In this document: positions 1 to 9,699 of the stretch, piece after piece
How the letters are laid out: the number at the start of each line of letters is the position of its first letter
How positions within the stretch are numbered: the first letter of the stretch is position 1
Origin: Rugalucina vietnamica
Lineage: Eukaryota > Mollusca > Bivalvia > Lucinida > Lucinidae
DNA: 64,000 bases
Direction: 5' to 3'
Assembly (NCBI GenBank): GCA_964017185.1
Contig: OZ024871.1
Coordinates: forward strand, 65,104,866 to 65,168,865
Notes under the pieces: model-generated
The model's database searches: none
Told to the model about the DNA's origin: nothing
What the model saw: the letters and a program-made list of their open reading frames with translations, nothing else
Program-made: the position numbers and the translations under genes

Positions 1-3000
1 CCAAACTACCGTTTATACCTGGACATGAGACTGCGGGCACGGTGGTAAAATGCGGACCCGAGACGACAATACCGGTTGGGACCGTCGTGGGGGTGGAGAA
101 TCACTTCTTCTGTGGGGAGTGTTACCATTGTACGCATGATTTGAAGCAGAACTGCACAGATATGGGTCAGTATGGACACGGCCGGAAGACGATGCACGGA
201 GGGTGCGCAGAGTACTCTATTGTGTCGTCGAGACATCTGTATGCCATCACGAAAGACCTTTGTAAGTAAAGTTTTCATTGCCTCTTTTTTCACTTAGTAG
301 AATTATTTTGATCATGTGCTTTCTACGTTTTACTTTCCAATTTTCCTCGAATAACAGAAAATTAGTTGCATTCCATTCTTCTTCATATAATCCACTAATA
401 TTTTCGATAGCGAATTTTAACTGTAGTTCTAGAAAAAATATTTATAATGTTTTATGGTCATTAATTTTCGAAACAGAAAATTTGATATGTCATTTCTGAC
501 ATCAGCCACTTCCGTTCTTTTATACCACAGCCTCAGAAGAGATAGCACTGTTAGAGCCTATGGGTGTTGCCCACAATGGTGTAGAGAAATTAAAACCTAG
601 GGATGAGGATGTGGTGGTAATAGGTTGTGGTCCTATGGGACTGCTCATACAGATGCTAGCTAAAGTCATGGGGGCAAAACGGTAATCTACCATCTTATAT
701 TTCATCGTTTTTGAACATTCGATTTGTATTTGGAAATGTGTATGTCTTTCAAAGTACTACTAGATTATTTGTTTGTTTGAATTAATGCTTTACGCCCCAG
801 TCAACAGATAAGGTCATGTCGGGACGTTGCCTCCACTTTATGGGACTCTTACCCAAAATGAGGATGTCATGACATCCAACAAGTGCAACTACTAGATTAT
901 TTAAAGAGGGACTGATTGTTGAGCTCGTTAATAATATGAAACCAAGTATCTAGGATAGATGTGTATCTCTTGTCTATTCTAAGTTATTTATGTTTAGCTG
1001 CTTCAAAAATGTCTTTTGTTTTATTTCCATTTTCACCACTCTTAATTGTTTTCAGGGTAATTGGAGTTGATATCGAGGAATGGAAGCTAGACTTGGCAAG
1101 AAAATTTGGTACTGACCTAGTAGTGAACGCGAAAAATCAAGATATTAAACAGGTACTCTTAAACTTTAACAAGTTGATCGAAATGAATTCTGAAAACACA
1201 AGCTAGTTATTTAAATGCTAGAATTGGCAATTGCATCGCTAGATTTTCTTCCATTTAGAGATGAAAAACTCTGATAAAGGCAGTCCAATATTCCATCTGA
1301 GTTCGGTTCAGGGCAGAAGCAACAAAGAAACGCGTTTTTTGGTACCACGTACATTACTAGGAATGGGGTATGATAGAAAAATGTAAATATGGTGCGGTGG
1401 TTAGTGATTGTGTTATTTGTCTCGCAAGAGGTTGTAATTTCGATCATCGGTGTACATGCCCTGTCACGAAGGTGACTTTTAACACTGATCAGTGATGTGT
1501 ACATCATAATATGGAATAAAGGCACACTGCCTTAACTGCAAACACACATGGTAAACCTTTCGCTATAAACTTAAATCAATCGTTGCCGTCAAGTAAAGTA
1601 TTGTCAATTTGGTGTGTCACCAGTAAACCATTCAGATTCAGTGTGTAAAAAGCCGTCCAGTGGGAGAATACCAGACTATTTTGATTTGATTTGAAGGAGA
1701 GAGTTCTCAGCTCCCTTGTCCCTGATTCACCATTTAGGTGGGTGGAGGTTTGAGGTATGTATGTGCGTAGGTGCGTAGGTGGAGGTAGGTGGGTTGGTGC
1801 ATAGATGTATGCAGGTAGGTAGGATTGGTAGGTAGGTCGGAGGGTGTAGGAAGGCAGTTAGGTTGGTGGATGGGGGAGGTAGGTGGGTGGATGAGTAGTT
1901 GGTAGGTATGTAGGTTGCTATGTACATGAAGCTAGGTGGATGAATGCGTGGGTGGAAGTAGGTAGGTACATGTGGTGTGTGGGTTGAGGTATGAAGGTAG
2001 ATTGGTAGGTGGGTGGTGGTAGGTAGATAAGTATTTAAGTAGGTAGGTCGGTGGGTTGAGATAGATAGGTAGGTAGGTGATTGGGGGTTTGTAGGTATTT
2101 AGGTAGGTGGATAGATGGGGGTAGGTAGGTAGGTAGGTAGGTGGGTGGGTGGGTGAAGGTAGGTACGTAGGTAGGTAGTTAGGTCGGAAGATAGGTAGCT
2201 GGGTGGGATGAGTGGGTGGAGGTAAGTAGGTAGGTGGGTAGGTAGGTAGGTTGGTTGTAAGGTAGGCAGGTATGTAGGTAGGTAGGTAGGTGGGTGGGTG
2301 GGTGAAGGTAGGTAGGTAGGTAGTTAGGTCGGAAGATAGGTAGCTGGATGGGATGAGTGGGTAAGTAGGTAGGTGGGTGGAGGTAGGTGGGTAGGTAGGT
2401 AGGTTGGTTGTAAGGTAGGCAGGTATGTAGGTAGGTGAGTAGGTAGGAATGAAGATGGGTTGTTAGATGTAGTTATTTATGTAGGTAGGTGGGTAGGTAG
2501 GTGGGTAGGTAGGTGGGTGAGTGGCTGGAGTTGGGTTGATGGGGGATGGGTGGGTAGGTAGGTTGGTGATTGAAGGTGGGTGGATGAAGGTAAGTAGGTG
2601 GGTGAGTAGATGTAGGTGTCCGTGAGTGGGTGGAGATAGGTAGTTAGGTAGGTAGGTGAATGAGATGATGAGTGGGTATGTAGGTAGGTGGTAGGTAGGT
2701 ACCGTAGGTAGGTAAGTGGATGGGTAGGTAGAAAGGTAGGTGGCTGGATGTGTGGATTGGTCGGTAGGTGGATTGGTCGGTAGGTGGGATGTAGGTGGGT
2801 GGCAGGGTGTAGGTGGGTAGGTATCCAAAAAGTATGTAAACTTTATCAAAGATTGAAAAAGGAATAAATTATTTGCTAAAAAGCCCAAACAAGAGGGTTT
2901 GGTGTGTCCTAGTGAAGGGTCTCCGACTAAAAGCCGAAACGATTGTCGGGACCGAAACGACACGTCAGGTCGAAAATGACAAATGGGTCCGAAACGACCT

Positions 3001-5286
3001 GTTACAGATGTTTGTGGTGTTCGAATCGAGAAAGACACTAACCGGAACTGGAAAAAAACTCCGGTATATCGTGATACTCAGAGAGACTGGTTTTCGAAAT
3101 ATTCCCATGAAATATTTCGAAATACTCATTTGGAATATATACAGTCAGATAACGACATAAATGGCCGTAACCACATCAATGGCCGCTCTTTACGCTCCGT
3201 TTTGTACAGCCAGGTATACAACAACATCATTTTTTTTTGTTTCTTACGTACGTTTATCCTTAAGCAAACACACATGTGTGTTTGCTATTATACAGGGAGG
3301 CTAGAACCCAATTTATGGTTTGATTTTAGTTTGTTATGGATCTAACTAACAACCTTGGTATAGGAAGAATCTGTGAATGTAGTGGCAACCCGCATGTGGA
3401 AAAAGTCTCCTCAGCGCGTCTTATCGTATTATCAGCTTAGGGGATTAGTGGTACAGGTAAATCATCTTCGGTTCTTTCCGGTGATTTACGATTTACTTGG
3501 CGCCTCTGTCCGTAAAATTACCTGTGTAACTTTAGCCCGAGGGCGACCATAAAATTTGATCATAAATTGTCTTAAAAATTTATGAACTCAAAACTAATAT
3601 GAAAATATAAGAAATACAAAATGTGTGGCTTTGATGACGGTAAAAAAACAACAGCACGATTTCGAATGAAAGAAAACTCGTGTTTTTCCCATTCAAATGC
3701 ACATTGTGGGTACCCGTGACAATCGCATCGTCGCGGTTAAACTCATGGACCAGTTTGTACTGTAAAAAGGTACAAGTAGGCAAAGATCAGGAAAAGGCGC
3801 AATCAGAAAAAGATTCCCACTCCAAAAACCGAGGTGGGAAAAAACCAAACTAACAATCAGGTACTTATACCATGAAACATATCGTAAGCCGAATGAGCAG
3901 CTATTTTCCCAATAGGTGGCCACTCAGTTACCTTAACTTAACTAAAAATATGAAAACATACATAAGGCGCCAACAGCACAAAAAATTTTAAACACCAAGA
4001 CATAAAACAAAAAGAACCACTACAGAAGTATCGACTTGGAACGATCAGTAACACAAAGTTACTGGCGGGCTTAAACCGGTTTACAGGTACCTAACCTCAC
4101 CCTCAGCTTCTGCAGTGGTTCACAACATTTAGTTAGTTCTTCGGTCCTCATTCAGCATTCAGTTGTATTATTTTTTATTTAATTATTTATTCATGTATTT
4201 ATTTATTTATTTATTTATTTATTGCTTCCTCAAAATAAGTGCTATGAGTATATGATATATGTTACATATTAAATGTAAGCATTACGAAAACACGCCCATG
4301 CAATATACAGATTTTTCCCAAATTGTAAAAGTAGAAATTATTTGATATTATTCGTATTATTGCTCAAAACATATATTGTGGGCACATATTAGAACCACCT
4401 CGCAGCCTGATCACTAGCTTAATCTTTATTTCCAATTTTCAAGTATTTATGTATGCGTAGACCGGTTTGCCTTTGAATCCTTCAAACCTCGCTTGGACAA
4501 GTTTTTCAAGTGCACAGGCTGATCGACTCCTTGCATTTTCACAATATTTATATAACAGGTACACCTTCCATTAAAAATGAGCTGCGTCATGCGAAAACCG
4601 GAATTTAACTCTGCAAAAACAAAGGCTCAGGTCAGCTGTGTAGCAGTTGCCTAGCTCATCAGCGCCATTGTTTTCGCTACACGGGTAAGACAATTCCTTA
4701 TCTTCCTCAATCCGAATTTTCAAGCTTCTTGCCAAATGGTGTAGTACACAAGCCGGTTTATGTCAGACCTGATCGGAAACCCCTAGTACCGGTTTTCTCA
4801 CACCGCGGCTCAAATGTGAAATGGTATAGTTTTATAATCCGAGACTGCATGTCATAAAATCAGGTACCCCTAGGTCATAGATAAACTAAAACAACATTGA
4901 TGCGCCACTGATCGTGATCAAAATCGTGTCGCATTTTTTGTGTAATATTGAATTATAGTACTAATCTTTTTTTTTTTTTTTTTTTTTTTGTTGTTGTTGT
5001 TGTTGTGTTGTTTAAAAAAAAATGTTGTAACATACAAGCCGGTTAGTGTCAGACCTGGTCGGAAAACCCATAATACCGGTTTTCTCACGCCGGGGCTAAA
5101 ATGTGAAATGGTTAAGGTTTTATAATCCGAGACTGCATGTCATAAAATCAGTCACGCTTTAAATCATACCCTTAGGTCATAGATTAACTAAAACAACATT
5201 GATGCGCCACTGAACTGTTCAAAATCGTATCGACAATATCTGCATTTTTGTGTAATATTAATCATAGATCTAGTACTAATCTTTTG

Positions 5287-5330
<44 letters not shown>

Positions 5331-5581
5331 ATTTAATGAATTTTTTTAAAAAGTAAAAAACAAAAATAATGAATTGATGTATCTTGCGACTTGTGACTGA
5401 GAATGAATGAATGAATGAATATGCGATTCCAGAAAACTCAACGGGATGATCTAGACCGTGGCTGAGAGCAGAAATAAAATAAGAAAATAAGAACGAATCA
5501 GCGTAAAAAGTAGCAGCACAGTAAAAACAAATCTTAATTTCATTGAAAACAGTGTACAGTTTCAGTGTTTTTCTGCAGCTT

Positions 5582-5645
<64 letters not shown>

Positions 5646-6032
5646 AATGAAGATAATTAAGAATTTTTATGTCGGTTTTTGCTTTGTTCAAACTGGGACA
5701 CGGAGACGCTATTGTTTGGTCATCAGATTGAGTAAAAAGTGTTACTTAGGTGTGAAATGCAAACTTTAATTGGACCAATTGCAATTACGACAATAAAGTT
5801 GATGTGCATTCTTACAATGCACAATGCGTTTGTTGTTCAGAGGTGTCACATTCTGTGAGGATATGTAATGTTAATAAAATTATACTCAAAAGTTAATCGC
5901 GATCATTGTGTAGCATCTTTCATAAATTTTAAATCGATTATCATTCGAGGTGAGAAAAAAAGACTTTTTATTTTTTTTTCTTTTGTGTAAATAAGTAATC
6001 TCCATGTTAAAATAAATAAATAAATAAATAAA

Positions 6033-6093
<61 letters not shown>

Positions 6094-7452
6094 CAAGGAA
6101 AAGAAGTATTACACCTTTATGCGAAATAGCAGACGCTTATGCACAGGTATTTCGTAATTCTCCGCCCGGTTTACGGGATTTGCCGATAAAACTATTGATT
6201 TACGGAAATTAGAAAAAAAAAATCAAAGTAGCTATAAAACACACGCAATTTGTCCACGCCAAATGTCGCTTGATTTTGAAGTTAAGCATGTCTTTAGAAA
6301 GATCATTTTCTTCTGATGAATAATCCGAAAGAACAAATTTAGAAAAAAGGTTTTGGAAACGATATATTTGGTATTTAACCAAAGCACCTTTGGTAGATTT
6401 TACACTTTTTGTATATCAGATATAAGATCATATAAGAAATGATGCGACCAAACAGGACCTTTTTAAATTTTGATTTTGTCCATTCAAAAAATCAAGATAA
6501 TTTAACGAAACAATATCCATTAAATCAGGAATACATTACATTACAATATTCCGAAAGAACAAATTTGATATCTGCCGTAATTAAGTTTTAATTAAACATT
6601 GAAAGTCAATGTCCTATTCATTTATGTACATTTTTTATCGGCAATAAACTGAATGACAGGTAAGGTATCGGCTCAATATTTCTCCGTATGGTGATGTTGA
6701 ATACGTGTTTCTCCTACCTAAGGAAGGGGGACGGTAGAGTCGTCCTTATTGGGCTTCCTAAACAACCACTGCACGTGGAAAACGTATTGCAAGACATCGG
6801 TAACCTTTTATACTGTTACACAATTACTGATCCATATTTTTTATCATACCCGTGTATAAATTATATATACAGCTGTATACATTATATGATTATATAGAAA
6901 CGTCATGTTAGAAATAATTGTTTTCTGCAGACACTCAAGTTTTGATTGTAGTCTTCGTACGCATCAGAAGTATTGTTCCACAAACTTTATTTTGTGGCGT
7001 TTTGCCGGAATGTTTGCTATACATTCATTTGTTGCCGGTTTGCTTGTCTTAGGCTTAATTGACTATGATTATAAAGCATATATTTCTGCATAAAATGTAT
7101 TTGGCCATCATACAGTGCATGCTGAAAGAATAAGTTACGATCTGAAATATACTTGTATGTATGTTTTCTTTCTCCGAAACGTTGAAAATGTTTACGTCGG
7201 ACTGTGAAAATTGACATCAGTTTTTGTAATATAGTTGTTTTTATTTCAGTATTCAAATGTCTGACAATAAAGACAATCCACGGCCGTCAAATCTACCGGA
7301 CCTGGCCGGAGATAGAGAGTATGGTGGCGGAGAGGAAAATCAAACTCACGGAGATTATTACACATCGCTACCCAATGTCGCAGTACGAAGAGGCGTTTAA
7401 GGTGTTGTTTTCGGGCAGTGCTTGTAAAATAATGTTGGACCCGACAAAATAG
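1..7452 (+). CDS. Zinc medium-chain dehydrogenase copy 1 (threonine/sorbitol dehydrogenase-like), 5'-truncated and possibly disrupted
   Basis: This is a zinc-dependent, NAD-linked alcohol/polyol/amino-acid dehydrogenase of the MDR superfamily. Exons seen are 1-261 (beginning lies outside the window), 531-681, 1056-1152, a split exon (3330 to about 3398, plus 6688-6799), and 7250-7452 with a TAG stop. All outer junctions are GT-AG and match the phases and sizes of the complete paralogue at 11427-14295. Exon 1 shows the GHE zinc ligand motif and the four structural-zinc cysteines (CGECYHC, then C seven residues on). Exon 2 has the LEPMG glutamate and the GCGPMG nucleotide-binding glycines. The last exon has HGRQIYRTW, close to the GRxxFxTW signature of L-threonine 3-dehydrogenases. 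The exon coding LGIGRICECSG is separated from VMLNTCFSYL by about 3.3 kb of repeats, with no obvious in-frame splice acceptor at the right edge. The copy may therefore be a pseudogene, or may use a new intron. Substrate is unknown. Confidence 0.85.
1737..2822. repeat. GTAG-type minisatellite in intron 3 of dehydrogenase copy 1
   Basis: About 1.1 kb of degenerate tetranucleotide (GTAG/GTGG variants) repeats fills the intron. Inside it, about 2122-2275 and 2276-2430 are two near-identical ~154-bp blocks containing GGTCGGAAGATAGG and GGTTGGTTGTAAGG, so a higher-order unit has formed. Long proline/threonine-rich open frames on the minus strand here (for example at 2463-3038) are a by-product of the repeat and are not genes. 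Confidence 0.95.
3420..3560. repeat. Interspersed repeat, copy 1 (second copy at 15333-15447)
   Basis: Both copies share CTTATCG, GGGGATTAGTG, ACAGGTAAA, a stretch with TTCCGTGATTT/TTCCGGTGATTT, then CTACCTGTG/TTACCTGTG and GCCCGAGG. The two differ by many substitutions, so the family is old. Its class is unknown. A weaker, reversed resemblance lies near 17380-17500. Confidence 0.6.
3765..4140 (-). repeat. Old interspersed repeat family R, minus-strand copy
   Basis: Read on the minus strand it resembles 30640-31030: shared pieces include ACTGAGTGG, GGGAAxATAGCTGCTC, a GATATGTTTC-like word, AAGTACCT, GTGGGAAT and CCTGATCTTTGCCTACTTGTAC. A third, interrupted copy flanks the nested insertions at about 43400-43482 and 52070-52190. 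The family's class is not recognised and no coding potential was seen. Confidence 0.6.
4280..4415 (+). mobile_element. Palindromic MITE family 1, partial copy
   Basis: It begins with the family's end sequence CATTACGAAAACACGCCCAT and runs to a decayed half of the central palindrome (ATTGTGGGCAC, then TTAGAACCACCTCG). The second half is missing or decayed. Confidence 0.65.
4578..4812. mobile_element. Palindromic MITE family 2, copy 1
   Basis: Terminal inverted repeats read GAGCTGCGTCATGCGAAAAC at the left and TTTTCTCACACCGCGGCTC at the right. A decayed central palindrome (AAACAAAGGC ... GCCATTGTTTTCG) lies between. Related copies are at 21898-22132, 38831-39047 and 52251-52484. Confidence 0.75.
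4745..5283. repeat. Tandem segmental duplication (~290-bp unit, two copies)
   Basis: About 4745-4970 and 5033-5283 share ACAAGCCGGTT, GGTTTTCTCAC, AATCCGAGACTGCATGTC, AACTAAAACAACATTG, ATGCGCCACTGA and TAGTACTAATCTTTT. The unit includes the right end of the family 2 MITE plus its flank, so it arose after that MITE inserted. Homopolymer and TTG runs sit between and after the copies. Confidence 0.85.
5586..6092. repeat. Microsatellites: (AG)n and (AAAT)n
   Basis: Positions 5586-5641 are an uninterrupted AG repeat and 6009-6092 an AAAT repeat; the ~370 bases between are AT-rich with no visible gene. Confidence 0.95.
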
Positions 7453-7480
7453 ACTATATTGGATTGAACATATACAAATA

Positions 7481-7527
7481 GTGTTCCCCGCAAGTGCTGA
7501 AGAGATCATGTAGGATCCAACAAAATA
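7481..7527 (+). pseudogene. Duplicated remnant of the dehydrogenase C-terminal codons
   Basis: Just 28 bases past the stop of dehydrogenase copy 1, the sequence GTGTT, then GCAAGTGCTGAAGAGATCAT, then GGATCCAACAAAATAA repeats the end of the gene. In the gene-2 paralogue the same region encodes GSACKIIMDPSK and a stop; here the frame would read roughly SAEEIM, a stop, DPTK, stop. It is a relic, presumably of an unequal exchange between tandem copies. It also supplies the AATAAA at 7524-7529. Confidence 0.7.
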
Positions 7528-7529
7528 AA
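7524..7529 (+). promoter_or_regulatory. Possible polyadenylation signal of dehydrogenase copy 1
   Basis: AATAAA lies 72 bases past the stop at 7452 and is the first such hexamer downstream. Placement is typical for a short animal 3' UTR. Confidence 0.5.
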
Positions 7530-7795
7530 AAAAACCCTTTCTTTTGTATACAGCAAAGAAAAACTATTTTGTCGATTATATAATTTTTGATAAACCGATG
7601 CATTAATATGTTAAAGGCTAGTGGAAATGGATCGCAGGAATCACAAAATACATTATTTATATGGTTTTTGTCTTGCTGTTCGCATTTCATTTCATATGGG
7701 TTGTAAAAATGGTGGCCATTTGTGATATGCAGTTTCAGAAGTTTTATTTTCGTTAATATCAAGTGTGATTCATACATAGTTACTGAGTAAAAATA

Positions 7796-7801
7796 TTTAT
7801 T
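7796..7801 (-). promoter_or_regulatory. Possible polyadenylation signal of the rhamnonate dehydratase gene
   Basis: On the minus strand AATAAA occurs about 385 bases past the stop of the gene at 8186-9475. The intervening 7802-8185 has no other gene; it and 7530-7795 are AT-rich 3' flank shared by two convergent genes. Confidence 0.4.
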
Positions 7802-8185
7802 GGTCCACCACGTTTTTTAAGATAAAAAGTCTGTTCTTCTGGTTGTTGGTCAATTACACTATCAATGTTCCGAGCCTAACGATTCACACCATGTTTACAC
7901 ACATTCGGCTTCACTCGAACCACAGAAAAGTTAAGAGGGTTTTGGTAAAACATAATGAGCTCACCGAAAAATCGTAGGTGAGTTCTTTCGAAAAATCGTA
8001 ATATCCATTCAAACTTCGGCACTTTACATTATCGTGACGCTCACTACCTTGTAAAGACGCATACTCTTTTAATATTCCACGCGGAGAAAGCAGAACACAG
8101 CAACTATAGAACATCGTTTATAATACCACCACCAGTATCAACGCATCCGTACTACTAAACCTTTAACAAGAGACTGTTCTGATTT

Positions 8186-9475
8186 TCAAAAAGGCATATG
8201 CGCCTTCGTCGGCCCCTTATAATTCCGGTTAATGTCCGCTTGTTGCTTCACTTCTTGCTCACTCCTTGGATAAGGCCGACTTAAATTATCCCTTTTCAGA
8301 GTCACACCAAATCCTGGACGATCTGGCAGGTCAATGAAACCAGTCGCAGGCAGTGGCTCGTCCGTGAAGATGCCTCCGAAATATGGCACTATTTGGTCTG
8401 AGTTCGGACTGAGGTTGATGTACTCAGCAAGTGGGCAGTTGGTAAAGGCGTACTGTAGGTGATAGGAGTACACGCTCGACCCGTGTGGTATAACTAGGGT
8501 ATCATGGGCCGCCGCTAACGCAACAACACGCCTAGCTTCCGTGATACCACCGAGCCATGTGATGTCCGGTTGTATAATATCCACGCACCGTGAATTTAAC
8601 AGCTGTTTGTAACCATATCGGTTGTACTCGTGTTCTCCGGTTGTCAGCAGAACCTTACATCCGCGGAGGTTTTCCCGTACCTCTTTATACCCCTCGTAGT
8701 CATCCGGCGGTAAGAACTCTTCCATCCATTTTAGACCGTACGGTTCCAACTCCTTCGCCAGCCGCGTGGCATACGGCACGGTCAGTGCCATATAACAATC
8801 CAACATTAGCGGAAAATCGTCTCCAACCTTTTCCCTCCAAGATTTGTAGAACTCGACGTTCTTTCTTAGTCCCTCGTCCCCTGCGGAAGGCCCATACGGA
8901 CAGGGGACTTTTCCTCCGACGAAACCGAATTTCTTCGCGTTATCTGGTCTAGATGAGGTCATATACACTGGTAAACGTTCTTTAGTCTTCCCACCAAGAA
9001 GAGCATAGACGGGTTCGTTTCTCAATTTTCCCAGTAAATCCCACAACGCGAGATCCACCGCGCTGATCGCCTGTACCGGCAATCCTTTTCGGCCATAGTT
9101 TATCGTTGCCCTGAACATCTGGTCATACATCAGTTCAATATTCCTAGGATCCTGTCCCTCAACGAACCGACTGAGATGTTTCTCCACGATGAAGCATCCC
9201 GGAGCACCACCGATGGTAACCCCAACGCCACACGTCCCGTCGTCCGCCTCCACTTCCACGACCAGAGTCCCTATCGCGTTGATGCCCCACGATTTCCGAA
9301 ATGGCTGATAAAGTTCATACATTGACATCGGGTTGGCGACAGGGTTGGGGTAGCCATTTATCCAGTGTTTGTCGTCCGTATCATGGCAGTCGGCACCTTG
9401 GTCCCCAGGGACAGCCTGAGGGACGTAGGCTCGTACCTCCTTAATCCGAGGGAAATTGCGCACACCACCAGACAT
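8186..9475 (-). CDS. L-rhamnonate dehydratase-like enolase-superfamily enzyme (intronless)
   Basis: The 429-aa product matches the L-rhamnonate dehydratase (RhmD) family along its whole length, from memory of that family; bacterial enzymes are about 400 aa. Such enzymes dehydrate L-rhamnonate (or a related aldonate) to the 2-keto-3-deoxy acid using Mg2+. Visible residues sit where RhmD has them: metal ligands D226 (LMLDCYM), E252 (KWMEEFLPP) and E281 (TTGEHEYN), the D304 (QPDITWLGG)/H331 (IPHGSSVYSYH) catalytic pair, H31 and R60 in the N-terminal capping domain, and LVVEVEADDGTCG and CFIVEKHL. A charged tail of about 30 residues follows the barrel. The reading frame stays open upstream but has no ATG before 9484; ATGs at 9484 and 9475 are three codons apart and 9475 precedes SGGVRNFPRIKEVRAY, where homology begins. 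It is a single exon, more GC-rich than its surroundings, between two multi-exon dehydrogenases. Bacterial or fungal transfer, or a retrocopy, could explain this. Confidence 0.93.
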   Translation of the reverse strand: MSGGVRNFPRIKEVRAYVPQAVPGDQGADCHDTDDKHWINGYPNPVANPMSMYELYQPFRKSWGINAIGTLVVEVEADDGTCGVGVTIGGAPGCFIVEKHLSRFVEGQDPRNIELMYDQMFRATINYGRKGLPVQAISAVDLALWDLLGKLRNEPVYALLGGKTKERLPVYMTSSRPDNAKKFGFVGGKVPCPYGPSAGDEGLRKNVEFYKSWREKVGDDFPLMLDCYMALTVPYATRLAKELEPYGLKWMEEFLPPDDYEGYKEVRENLRGCKVLLTTGEHEYNRYGYKQLLNSRCVDIIQPDITWLGGITEARRVVALAAAHDTLVIPHGSSVYSYHLQYAFTNCPLAEYINLSPNSDQIVPYFGGIFTDEPLPATGFIDLPDRPGFGVTLKRDNLSRPYPRSEQEVKQQADINRNYKGPTKAHMPF

Positions 9476-9543
9476 CCTGATCATAATAAATAAGCGTATG
9501 TAGCAAATGAAATTCCTTATTGTACGTCTTGAGCCACACTGCG

Positions 9544-9555
9544 TTACAAAAGCAT
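9544..9555 (-). other. Three-codon upstream ORF ahead of the dehydratase
   Basis: On the minus strand ATG CTT TTG TAA lies between the predicted transcription start and the ATGs at 9484/9475. It would be in the 5' leader if transcription starts about 30 bases past the TATA box at 9593-9600. It could dampen translation; function is inferred only. Confidence 0.4.
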
Positions 9556-9592
9556 TGCGGCCACCTCCGCACAAGAAGCATGGCCAGACACT

Positions 9593-9600
9593 CTTATATA
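9593..9600 (-). promoter_or_regulatory. TATA box of the rhamnonate dehydratase gene
   Basis: The minus strand reads CCTATATAAGAG about 120 bases upstream of the start codon, giving a predicted start near 9567 and a leader of about 90 bases. That the gene has its own TATA promoter fits an expressed gene rather than a dead retrocopy. Confidence 0.55.
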
Positions 9601-9699
9601 GGCATCTAATAAATTTGATTAGAGTCTAGAATATACGCATGAAGAAAGTGAACGTCTTTAATTTTTCCTGGGTACGTGGCGAATGCGGCCGCCTATGCT

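Larger units (their letters stand above)
3399..6687. other. Repeat-filled insertion that splits an exon of dehydrogenase copy 1
   Basis: This 3.3-kb block separates two halves of one exon that is continuous (169 nt) in the paralogue at 13582-13750. It contains, in order: a copy of a repeat also seen at 15333-15447 (about 3420-3560), a minus-strand copy of the family seen at 30640-31030 (about 3765-4140), a TTTA microsatellite (about 4190-4223), a partial palindromic MITE of family 1 (4280-4415), a family 2 MITE (4578-4812), a tandem duplication (4745-5283), an A run (5289-5329), an AG run (5586-5641) and an AAAT run (6009-6092). No gene is visible in it. Confidence 0.8.

Noticed and set aside
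2463-3038. Long proline/threonine-rich minus-strand open frame
   Set aside because: It is the translation of the GTAG minisatellite and its flank; the low-complexity repeat explains the missing stops.
3703-3760. ATTGTGGGTACCCGTGACAA resembling the MITE family 1 core
   Set aside because: Only one half of the hairpin is similar, and neither arm nor end sequences of the family could be found around it.
6305-6345. CTGATGA ... CCGAAAG resembling a hammerhead core
   Set aside because: Only about six bases separate the core strands, too short for helix II, and no helix I pairing is present.
9476-9574. N-terminal extension of the dehydratase beginning before 9484
   Set aside because: The frame is open but has no ATG upstream of 9484, and the added residues do not resemble the family; part of it is likely leader.
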